Assembly: GCA_003151215.1 (NCBI GenBank)
Contig: PLXB01000212.1
Span: forward strand, 1-5,173
Source of the DNA: Ignavibacteriota bacterium
GTDB lineage: Bacteria > Bacteroidota > Kapaibacteriia > Palsa-1295
DNA: 5,173 bases
Direction of reading: 5' to 3'
Shown here one piece after another: positions 1 through 5,173 of the stretch. The translations under genes were made by a program, and so were the position numbers. Below the pieces are notes generated by a model. The model had not been told where the DNA came from. It was given only the letters and a program-made list of their open reading frames with translations, and searched no databases. How positions within the stretch are numbered: position 1 is the stretch's first letter; each line of letters opens with the position of its first letter.

Positions 1-606
1 CAATGTATTCGCCCAATTCCTGTGAAGTTGGGCCGCCTGCTTATCGATAAAGTGTACGAATTGCCCGTTGCCGTGAATCGTATCCCATTGCGCAACACCA
101 TCATCCGGAAAATAATCATGTACGGAGTTCAAAACGACAAATGAGTATATACCTTGATTCTTAAATTCATAGATAAGTGTATCGAACATGGCAAGCTGAA
201 CAGGATTAAGATTATAGGAAGTAGTCTGATTGACATTTTCAAAAAAGCTTGCCACATTCCAATAATAATAATCATTATAAACAAATCTCACGGCGTTAAA
301 ACCTAATTTATGAAGATGTTTTGCCAGAATCCTCGCATCAGAACTGTTCAAAAATTGTGATGTCCATTCTAATTCCGTCCCGAAAAACCGGATGCGGTCT
401 GTTTTTTTATCGCCAATCGCAAAGTGGCTTCCTACAGCCATAACCCTCTGAGAAATGCCTGATGGCGGAAGAGGGAGAATTGCAGAAGCAACAGTATCAT
501 TGCCGGATTGGATAAATACATACGGTGTTTTGATCGGCTGTGCAGAAACCGGTCCGATTATAAGGAGCAAAACGATAGCAGCAAAAGTAAGATGGAATTT
601 CATCAT
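1..606 (-). CDS. Secreted glycoside hydrolase-like (GH5-type TIM barrel) protein, N-terminal part
   Basis: The reverse strand reads open for 202 codons from a double ATG (606-604 and 603-601) to the window edge, so the C-terminus is missing. Residues 1-23 form a signal peptide (hydrophobic core about 8-20, ending VSAQ), so the protein is exported. Residues 71-110 (RIRFFGTELEW, then LAKHLHKLGFNAVRF) resemble the opening of cellulase-like TIM barrels, where an 'R-F-x-G' strand is followed by a helix and 'LG-N-VR-h'. The stretches LNPVQLAMFDTLIYEFKNQG (133-152) and AAQLHRNWANTL (191-202) match the helices that follow in large secreted GH5-like proteins of Bacteroidota and Acidobacteria. The catalytic Glu residues would lie beyond the edge, so activity and substrate cannot be judged. 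No Shine-Dalgarno site is seen. The family call rests on remembered sequence patterns; a non-catalytic relative is possible. Confidence 0.72.
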   Translation of the reverse strand, partial: MMKFHLTFAAIVLLLIIGPVSAQPIKTPYVFIQSGNDTVASAILPLPPSGISQRVMAVGSHFAIGDKKTDRIRFFGTELEWTSQFLNSSDARILAKHLHKLGFNAVRFVYNDYYYWNVASFFENVNQTTSYNLNPVQLAMFDTLIYEFKNQGIYSFVVLNSVHDYFPDDGVAQWDTIHGNGQFVHFIDKQAAQLHRNWANTL

Positions 607-781
607 AATGCATTATTTTTGTTGAGTTCAACACAAAGAGTTATCCAACCATTTATGCTTGTTTCACCGACTCTAACGGATTTACAATCTACGAACAATT
701 GTTGCAAAAATGTAACATCATGCTTTCAAAAAGCGTTACCTGAAATCATATTCGGATATCGACGAGAAAAATACAAATTCA
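607..781. promoter_or_regulatory. Divergent intergenic region with two short palindromes
   Basis: This 175-base AT-rich gap lies between the starts of two divergent genes and should hold promoters for both. A 14-base inverted repeat, TGTTGAGTTCAACA, sits at 620-633, 14 bases upstream of the first ATG of the minus-strand gene. A perfect 10-base palindrome, AACAATTGTT, sits at 694-703. Either could be an operator, but palindromes this short arise by chance. I found no full TTTG/TAnnTTTG promoter in the right place for either gene: TATTTTTG at 614-621 on the plus strand has no -33 partner and would leave a long leader of about 150 bases. Confidence 0.35.
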
Positions 782-1456
782 TTGGTACATTTCCCAAGGA
801 TACATTTTCCTTTTTGGCGTTTTTATGCGATGATATTGCTGTTAGGAGCTTTCATTACGAATCCGGTATCCGGGCAAGTACGCCCGGATACCGGAAGAAC
901 TGCGTATGATATTGTTCTTTTTGCCGAAGGCCTTGGATTTATTCCGTTTAGTGAAAGCTACCGCATTAATTATCAGACAAGCCTAGCCGGACTTCCGTTC
1001 GAATTCTCGGGAGGGATTTGCTTCCCATTGAATACTTCCCTCTCGGGAATGTTTGAGGCTCGTTATAAAAGACGCACAGCGGTATTTGTGCCGGACTTCA
1101 GAATTAAAACGATCGAGATCGAACTTGGAATCCATGATTATCTTGAAGCGGCACATGACAATGATCTGCGTCTTTATGGGACCGCCGGTTTGCTTTTATC
1201 ACAAAGTACTGCCGCCGGAAATATTGACGCAACATCGGATGGTACTACTATTAAAACGGCTGAAGTATCACAGGATTATTTTAACATCGGACTTGGATTG
1301 GGGCTTGGCGTCGAATACCCACTGACGAAAGTCTCGGGATTATATTTCGGTATTCATCTCGGTATTTATTTCGCCGATCCGATCGCTTCAGGAGGGCTCG
1401 GGAACATCGGCGGCCTTTCAATTGGATTAGGGTATAGAATAGGACTTGGGAATTAA
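782..1456 (+). CDS. Predicted outer-membrane beta-barrel protein
   Basis: A 224-residue secreted protein if the TTG at 782 is the start. The N-terminus (three Arg in residues 1-13, hydrophobic stretch 16-28, then VSGQ at 29-32) is a plausible signal peptide. The ATG at 830 would leave only a hydrophobic stub without positive charge, so TTG is preferred; no Shine-Dalgarno site settles it. The mature part shows alternating hydrophobic and polar residues with Gly and aromatics, for example 43-58, 110-118, 129-140, 166-179, 185-197 and 212-222, which is the pattern of a small beta-barrel of about eight strands. A Gly-rich tail (GLGNIGGLSIGLGYRIGLGN) closes the protein, although the last residue is Asn and not the usual aromatic. 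It is the first gene of a three-gene plus-strand cluster, 26 bases before the lipoprotein gene. No specific family is recognised; the barrel fold is inferred from composition and strand pattern. Confidence 0.75.
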   Translation: MVHFPRIHFPFWRFYAMILLLGAFITNPVSGQVRPDTGRTAYDIVLFAEGLGFIPFSESYRINYQTSLAGLPFEFSGGICFPLNTSLSGMFEARYKRRTAVFVPDFRIKTIEIELGIHDYLEAAHDNDLRLYGTAGLLLSQSTAAGNIDATSDGTTIKTAEVSQDYFNIGLGLGLGVEYPLTKVSGLYFGIHLGIYFADPIASGGLGNIGGLSIGLGYRIGLGN

Positions 1457-1482
1457 AAATTGGAATGTGAACTTCTTTTCGA

Positions 1483-1962
1483 ATGGAAAAAACATTACAC
1501 CATATTATTTTCTTTCTTTTCAACCTTTGCTTTTCGTTTTTTGCGTTTAGCTGTTCGGATTTCATAGGTCCTGATGCGAATCTGCATGTCACAAATATCG
1601 CGCAATATTCGATTCGCAAAACATTTCGTATCCAAAGCTCAGGCGCTTTAGTGGATTCGCTGGCTCCCATTTTCCCGAATCCGTTTAATCGTACGATCGG
1701 AGATACAGCCGTAACACTTTTTTTTACTTTAAAAGATACTGGAGTTGTGCAGATCGTTATTCAGAATCCGATCGGAGATTCGGTTGCGATCTTCCGCGAT
1801 TCAATTCTGCCGCCGGGTAATTTTACCGGGTTATGGCAGCCTGTTAACTCCAGCGGTACTCGTTTGCGAGTAGGATTATACTTTATCACAATGCATGCCG
1901 CTCCGGATGATCCGAACAGAAATTATATTAATTCCCGATTATTGCAGATTCAATCAAACTGA
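1483..1962 (+). CDS. Small lipoprotein with FlgD-like / PNPFN secretion-tail-like domain
   Basis: A 159-residue protein. Residues 1-24 are a very hydrophobic leader ending in AFSC, which fits a signal peptidase II lipobox with Cys24 as the lipidated residue (Ala at -3 and Ser at -1). After a linker of about 40 residues, residues 62-157 form one domain: PIFPNPFN (62-69), a beta-rich stretch LFFTLKDTGVVQIVIQNPIGDSV (about 80-102), LPPGNFTGLWQPVNSSGTRL (about 109-128), GLYFITM, and a final SRLLQIQS. That order (PNPFN, 'G-V-IyD--G', 'lpaG-h---W-g-n-sG--l-sGlYf', 'k-l-i') is typical of FlgD-like Ig domains and the C-terminal tails of many FCB secreted proteins. The TGA stop overlaps the next ATG by one base, suggesting translational coupling with the following gene. 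The role is unknown; an envelope-anchored partner of its neighbours is an inference. Confidence 0.78.
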   Translation: MEKTLHHIIFFLFNLCFSFFAFSCSDFIGPDANLHVTNIAQYSIRKTFRIQSSGALVDSLAPIFPNPFNRTIGDTAVTLFFTLKDTGVVQIVIQNPIGDSVAIFRDSILPPGNFTGLWQPVNSSGTRLRVGLYFITMHAAPDDPNRNYINSRLLQIQSN

Positions 1963-2906
1963 TGAAAAATAAACATCCCTTTCATTTCCTGACCGCGTTA
2001 TCGTTTGTTTTGCTTTTTTTTTCAATGAGTCTGCATGCTCAGAATAAATCCACCTATCTGAAAAACGCTACGCTCATCGCACAGTTCCCCATGCATCTCA
2101 CGAATGGCTATATGTTCATCACGGTTCCTGTCAGCGATACGGATTTGTACGGGAAGACGTTGATTCTCCAGAGGAGTTTCATTCTTGATCCGGCTGCGTC
2201 GAATGACGGAAGTTTCATGCCCGACGATTCATTCGTGAATGTTACCGGTACTCAAAAATTTTATTTCCCCGTTTCCAAGCAGCGTACACTCACTGCTGAC
2301 CTTGTTCCGACACTTGCAAAAGAGATATATAAAAGAACAGATACGTCTTTTTACGGAGTACTTGGGTATGCTTTCATCCGTCGCTATATTACGATCATTA
2401 ATTTTTTCGAGCGAACAGTGAGTTTCTATTCAACGAGCGAAGGGCAAGCTGAATGGGATCCTCGATTAGATACGGCTGCGATATTTGTCCCTTACTTCGA
2501 CGATGCGATATTAAACCATTGTAACTGTCTTTTTCCGACAATGTGGTTCGATGCTAAAGCTCCGCCTCTGAAAGAAGGTAGAGTACATTTCTCGCTTGCC
2601 GATCGACAATCGACCATTTTTAAGCAAGCGCTTGAACCGAAAACCCAAAAATATATTGATGATGAATGGCGTAAGGATTCGATTGCGGGAAAGAAAAAGA
2701 ATTTAGGAGGAATTGAAGTAGCTACATTTGATCTTAGCGGAGTCAATATTGCAAGCCGGAATCCGCGTCGAACAATAGCCGACCTGCCTCCGATCTTTCG
2801 CAACCTGAATATTTTTATAATGGGCACCGTCGCAATCGATGTGCTCCGACATTTCCCTGCAGTGATTATTGATCCGACAAGATCGAGAGTGATATTAGTA
2901 AAATAA
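1962..2906 (+). CDS. Secreted bilobal retropepsin-like protein, catalytic motifs lost
   Basis: A 314-residue protein with a signal peptide at 1-27 (LHAQ at 24-27), so probably periplasmic or surface. The fold signals are those of secreted bacterial aspartyl proteases. FITVPVSDTDLYGKTLILQR, RSFILDPAAS (71-80) and GVLGYAFIRRYITII (132-146) line up with the family's strand, DTGAS and 'G-lG-dfLrrf-v-iDy' segments. The pattern recurs in the second half with GRVHFSLADRQS (206-217) and IMGTVAIDVLRHFPAVII (286-303), followed by SRVILV. This suggests a two-lobe duplication. The catalytic D-T/S-G reads D-P-A in lobe one and A-D-R in lobe two, so proteolysis is unlikely and a binding or structural role is more likely. 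The start overlaps the previous stop (TGATG). The family assignment rests on motif reading; the fold could be confirmed by a structure model. Confidence 0.6.
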   Translation: MKNKHPFHFLTALSFVLLFFSMSLHAQNKSTYLKNATLIAQFPMHLTNGYMFITVPVSDTDLYGKTLILQRSFILDPAASNDGSFMPDDSFVNVTGTQKFYFPVSKQRTLTADLVPTLAKEIYKRTDTSFYGVLGYAFIRRYITIINFFERTVSFYSTSEGQAEWDPRLDTAAIFVPYFDDAILNHCNCLFPTMWFDAKAPPLKEGRVHFSLADRQSTIFKQALEPKTQKYIDDEWRKDSIAGKKKNLGGIEVATFDLSGVNIASRNPRRTIADLPPIFRNLNIFIMGTVAIDVLRHFPAVIIDPTRSRVILVK

Positions 2907-2923
2907 TTTATCGAGAACGATCG

Positions 2924-3499
2924 TCAAAAAATTGCAACCGAGATCGCAAATCCTACCGTGGCCTGAGCGATCAGGGCATTTCTTGCTATCGGACTATCTT
3001 TCTTTCTCAAAAGACCGATAGGGGTCCACCACGCCCATGTTATTTCCTTACCCTGAAGCCCGTTATTCGTCCTGTTATCTCTTGCCCATTTCGGATTGAG
3101 TGCGTCCGCCCAACCATAGTAAGCAATGTCGCTTCCCCACGTCCACCAAATCAAGTTGAATGAAACTGCAGAATTAATTCCACACTTTTCATAAAGGAAA
3201 TAAGTAATCGCTGCCTGTACGAGAGATTGAAGGATACGGTATGAAAATGGAGCACCGTTTTCTCCCCTGACCAGATTGTAACCGATATAATCAAAAAGCG
3301 AGAAGGCAAGTGTCGCGCCGCACACATACCCGGCATGCTCAAGTTTTGTCGCAAGGGATTCTTGTGGAGGGAAACGAAAAACCCTCATAGAATCACCGGC
3401 TGAAACGGCATCAAGATTGGTATCAACTTGTGCAACGAGAACTTCTCTTGAGCAAACAATAAGAAAAAGACCTGAGAAAACTATTTTTCTAATTGACAT
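2924..3499 (-). CDS. Multi-pass membrane protein of unknown function, downstream of sdhB
   Basis: A 191-residue protein. Residues 1-24 look like a signal peptide or first membrane segment, with a possible VAQ cleavage site at 22-24; FLIVC at 12-16 is a poor lipobox because Val precedes Cys. After a polar stretch (25-56), four or five hydrophobic segments follow: about 58-76, 88-105, 111-128, 153-164 and 172-191. The middle is very aromatic (IWWTWGSDIAYYGWADAL at 117-134, WAWWTP at 155-160). It lies 11 bases after sdhB. Its start is preceded by AGGA, nine bases before the ATG and partly formed by the sdhB TAG stop, so the two are probably co-transcribed. It does not look like an SdhC/D anchor: the heme-ligating His pattern is absent, and only one His (55) occurs in the whole protein. 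I do not recognise the family. It ends 17 bases from the convergent plus-strand gene. Confidence 0.75.
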   Translation of the reverse strand: MSIRKIVFSGLFLIVCSREVLVAQVDTNLDAVSAGDSMRVFRFPPQESLATKLEHAGYVCGATLAFSLFDYIGYNLVRGENGAPFSYRILQSLVQAAITYFLYEKCGINSAVSFNLIWWTWGSDIAYYGWADALNPKWARDNRTNNGLQGKEITWAWWTPIGLLRKKDSPIARNALIAQATVGFAISVAIF

Positions 3500-3510
3500 G
3501 AAGGAAATTC

Positions 3511-4227
3511 CTACATCTCATCAGCTACAAGTTTTTTTTTCAATTGCGAAATATGCCAGGTTATATTGATATCTTTCGGACAGGCTTCCACACAGTTGAA
3601 GATCGTATGACAGCGCCAGATACCGTCAGCCGAATCAAGAGCTTCCATGTGCTCCTGCGCACCTTCGTCCCTGGTATCGAAAGCGAAACGATACCCTTTT
3701 AAGATCGCCGCAGGTCCGATATAATTTTCATTCGACCAAAGCGACGGGCAGCTTGTCGTGCAGCAAGCACACATGATACACTTCGTCGATTCCATCAAAA
3801 GTTCGGCATCGGCATTCGACTGGTAACGCTCCATCTCCGGAGGAGGTGTTTTTGTGATCAGGTATGGCTTTACGAGCTCGTATTTTTTATAAAAGTCTGG
3901 CATCTCGATCACGAGATCTTTGACGATAGGCAGATACGGAAGAGGTTCGATCGTCACAACCTTTCCATCGCCGATCCCCTTTATGTCCTGTAACAGCAGC
4001 GAGCATGCCAATGTATTCTTCCCGTTGATCTTCATGCCATCCGAGCCGCACATCCCATGCGCACAGGAACGTCGAAAGGTCAATGTGCCGTCATGCTTCC
4101 ACTTGATGTCGTGCAATGCATCGAGCACGCGGTAAGTGCCCTCGAGTCCATCAAGAGTAAAATCCTGGAAATAGGGCTTCGAATCCTTCTCAGGATTATA
4201 ACGCTGAATGCGGAAAGTAACTTTCAT
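3511..4227 (-). CDS. sdhB: Succinate dehydrogenase / fumarate reductase iron-sulfur subunit
   Basis: A 238-residue electron-transfer subunit of complex II on the cytoplasmic face of the inner membrane. It carries electrons from the flavoprotein SdhA to quinone and links the TCA cycle to respiration, or runs in reverse as fumarate reductase. The N-terminal ferredoxin-like domain has the [2Fe-2S] ligands C55, C60, D63 and C75 (CAHGMCGSDG, then LAC). The C-terminal domain has CIMCACCTTSCP at 150-161 and CHTIFNCVEACP at 206-217. By analogy with E. coli SdhB, the [4Fe-4S] ligands are C150, C153, C156 and C216, and the [3Fe-4S] ligands are C160, C206 and C212. The length equals that of E. coli SdhB. 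The quinone-site residues P161, H207 and I209 are kept, but the second Trp of the usual PS-h-WW is Ser165. No sdhA or sdhC lies next to it: the upstream neighbour is divergent and the downstream one is an unknown membrane protein. The ATG has no Shine-Dalgarno site. Succinate dehydrogenase and fumarate reductase activity cannot be told apart here. Confidence 0.97.
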   Translation of the reverse strand: MKVTFRIQRYNPEKDSKPYFQDFTLDGLEGTYRVLDALHDIKWKHDGTLTFRRSCAHGMCGSDGMKINGKNTLACSLLLQDIKGIGDGKVVTIEPLPYLPIVKDLVIEMPDFYKKYELVKPYLITKTPPPEMERYQSNADAELLMESTKCIMCACCTTSCPSLWSNENYIGPAAILKGYRFAFDTRDEGAQEHMEALDSADGIWRCHTIFNCVEACPKDINITWHISQLKKKLVADEM

Positions 4228-4253
4228 GGGAATGTAAACAATTCTTATTTTAA

Positions 4254-4283
4254 CAAAATTACGGCTATTTTGCGAACTGCAAA
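4254..4283 (-). promoter_or_regulatory. Candidate Bacteroidota-type promoter of sdhB
   Basis: On the minus strand, TTTG (4283-4280) is followed after 18 bases by TAATTTTG (4261-4254). This fits the Bacteroidota -33 TTTG and -7 TAnnTTTG elements with an acceptable spacer. Transcription would start roughly 7 bases further on, leaving a leader of about 20 bases before the sdhB ATG at 4227. Position, orientation and spacing all agree, but AT-rich DNA often offers half-matches, so this is a good candidate and not proof. Confidence 0.5.
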
Positions 4284-4303
4284 GAGTATCCGCGAAAAAG
4301 ATG

Positions 4304-4311
4304 TATTTTTG
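4304..4311 (+). promoter_or_regulatory. Possible -7 element for the right-edge secreted protein gene
   Basis: TATTTTTG fits the -7 consensus TAnnTTTG and lies 23 bases before the ATG at 4335, a distance that would give a short leader. No TTG or TTTG is found at the expected 17-23 bases upstream, so the assignment is weak. With the sdhB promoter it would make the 107-base gap a back-to-back promoter region. Confidence 0.3.
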
Positions 4312-4334
4312 TACTGATTTAACTTTATTTGAAA

Positions 4335-5173
4335 ATGCTTATGAAACACTTTGTTACTACGTTTTTACTTTGTCTTTTTGTAGGAATTGGCAATGCTCAG
4401 ATCACGATCAATGCAGATGAATTCATTGCAGGTTTTTCTCAGCTTGGAAGCAGCAATGTCACAGCATATACAATAGCCTCATTAACAGGTTCGGGTATAG
4501 GTATGACCGCTAAAAAAGCGGGGGCAGCTGTCACTTGGGACTTTTCACCCTTTGCTTTCACGCAGGAATCGACTGCTTCTATTACTGTTTTGGCATACCC
4601 CGGCGGAGCACCGCTTTTCAGCGATCCCGATTTCAGTACCGCTACTCATGTACTGAAAATCGCCTCTCCAAATCCGGGCGGACAGACTATTTTTGAATTT
4701 CTTAGAATCGATCAGACAGGATTCTATAATCTTGGAACGACATCCGATACGTTAGGAGGAACTAAGCTATTTTCCTATGTACCGGCCTTGCAGCAATATC
4801 AATTTCCATTACAATATCAACGCTCCTGGAACAGCAATTCTACCTGGAACAGCCCGAATCTTCCGAGTGGTTACGTAGTCTCTGATTCAATACAAGTAAC
4901 GGTCGATAGCTACGGAAGTCTCATTACTCCGACTTCAGCACATGGCAAGAACGGCGAATCTCCTATGGCATCCACGAATGATGCTCTTCGGATTACTACA
5001 AAGACAACACAAACGACTTCCTATTCAGGTATTACTCTTACGCCCACAGTTACCTATCAATATGAATGGGTCACAAATGCGAATCATAGAGTTTCGATGA
5101 GTGCAGACAATACTCAAAAGATAACAAGCGCTTCGTATTTCTCCGGAACCAGCAGTGCAGGTGTCGAACAGTC
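4335..5173 (+). CDS. Secreted protein of a Bacteroidota-type family, C-terminus missing
   Basis: An open frame of 279 codons plus two bases runs off the right edge without a stop. Two in-frame ATGs (4335 and 4341) are possible; 4341 gives the more typical MKHFVTTFLLCLFVGIGNAQ signal peptide, and the choice changes only two residues. The mature protein is rich in Thr, Ser and aromatics with short beta-like stretches and no membrane segment. VTWDFSPF (66-73) and the stretch around SIQVTVDSYGSLITPT (185-200), followed by ALRITTKTTQTT, resemble a family of exported Bacteroidota proteins, many ending in a type IX secretion tail, where 'WDFS' and 'V-DGYGTLI-PTG-y-nvLRvk' recur. A sorting tail would lie beyond the edge, so the secretion route is not shown. 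No enzymatic motif was recognised. It is divergent from sdhB. Confidence 0.75.
   Translation, partial: MLMKHFVTTFLLCLFVGIGNAQITINADEFIAGFSQLGSSNVTAYTIASLTGSGIGMTAKKAGAAVTWDFSPFAFTQESTASITVLAYPGGAPLFSDPDFSTATHVLKIASPNPGGQTIFEFLRIDQTGFYNLGTTSDTLGGTKLFSYVPALQQYQFPLQYQRSWNSNSTWNSPNLPSGYVVSDSIQVTVDSYGSLITPTSAHGKNGESPMASTNDALRITTKTTQTTSYSGITLTPTVTYQYEWVTNANHRVSMSADNTQKITSASYFSGTSSAGVEQ

Noticed and set aside
508..909. Plus-strand open frame of 133 codons
   Set aside because: It runs antisense to the start of the glycoside-hydrolase-like gene, crosses the intergenic gap and overlaps the barrel gene in another frame; its composition is not protein-like and it has no signal or motif.
1281..1670. Minus-strand open frame of 129 codons
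   Set aside because: It is antisense to the end of the barrel gene and the start of the lipoprotein gene, both of which have clear export signals; the translation is rich in Arg and Lys without any recognisable domain.
2492..2827. Minus-strand open frame of 111 codons
   Set aside because: It lies wholly inside the retropepsin-like gene, which has a signal peptide and family motifs; this frame is a shadow.
2910..2921. ATCG-AGAA-CGAT hairpin between the convergent genes, considered as a terminator
   Set aside because: The stem has only four pairs and no proper T-run follows in the right place; it is too weak to call.
2924..3499. Membrane protein next to sdhB considered as an SdhC/SdhD anchor
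   Set aside because: It lacks the three-helix length and the His pattern for heme b, and has a long polar stretch after the leader; nothing but position supports it.
3532..3540. Run of nine A on the coding strand near the end of sdhB, considered as a programmed slippage site
   Set aside because: A shift by one base either way meets a stop within a few codons, so it would only alter the last residues; Lys-Lys-Lys coding explains the run.
4057..4317. Plus-strand open frames over the start of sdhB (also 3920-4135)
   Set aside because: They are antisense to the conserved ferredoxin domain of SdhB and cross its promoter; no start signal or domain supports them.

Overview
The window is a chromosomal, moderately AT-rich stretch that looks like a member of the Bacteroidota/Chlorobiota-like (FCB) bacteria, possibly Ignavibacteria- or Kapabacteria-like. 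This placement is inferred from three things: a PNPFN FlgD-like/secretion-tail domain; Ala-Gln signal-peptide ends on several secreted proteins; and a promoter of the TTTG-N18-TAnnTTTG type with few Shine-Dalgarno sites. No rRNA or tRNA gene, mobile element or CRISPR array was seen.

Layout. At the left edge (1-606, minus) is the N-terminal part of a secreted glycoside-hydrolase-like TIM-barrel protein. After a 175-base divergent gap comes a plus-strand cluster (782-2906) of three tightly packed envelope genes: a predicted outer-membrane beta-barrel protein, a small lipoprotein with a FlgD-like PNPFN domain, and a bilobal retropepsin-like protein that has lost its catalytic motifs. The last two overlap by one base (TGATG). 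This cluster converges on a minus-strand pair: sdhB, the iron-sulfur subunit of succinate dehydrogenase/fumarate reductase (3511-4227), followed 11 bases later by a multi-pass membrane protein of unknown function (2924-3499). A 107-base divergent promoter region separates sdhB from a plus-strand secreted protein that runs off the right edge (4335-5173).

How they fit together. SdhB is the only confidently assignable metabolic enzyme, and it stands apart from sdhA and sdhC. The other genes concern the cell envelope or secretion. The most unusual items are the protease-like protein whose active-site motifs read DPAAS and ADRQS, the lipoprotein carrying a secretion-tail-like domain, and the isolated sdhB joined to an unknown membrane protein. 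No complete new system can be shown from this window; the three-gene envelope cluster is the best candidate for an undescribed unit.
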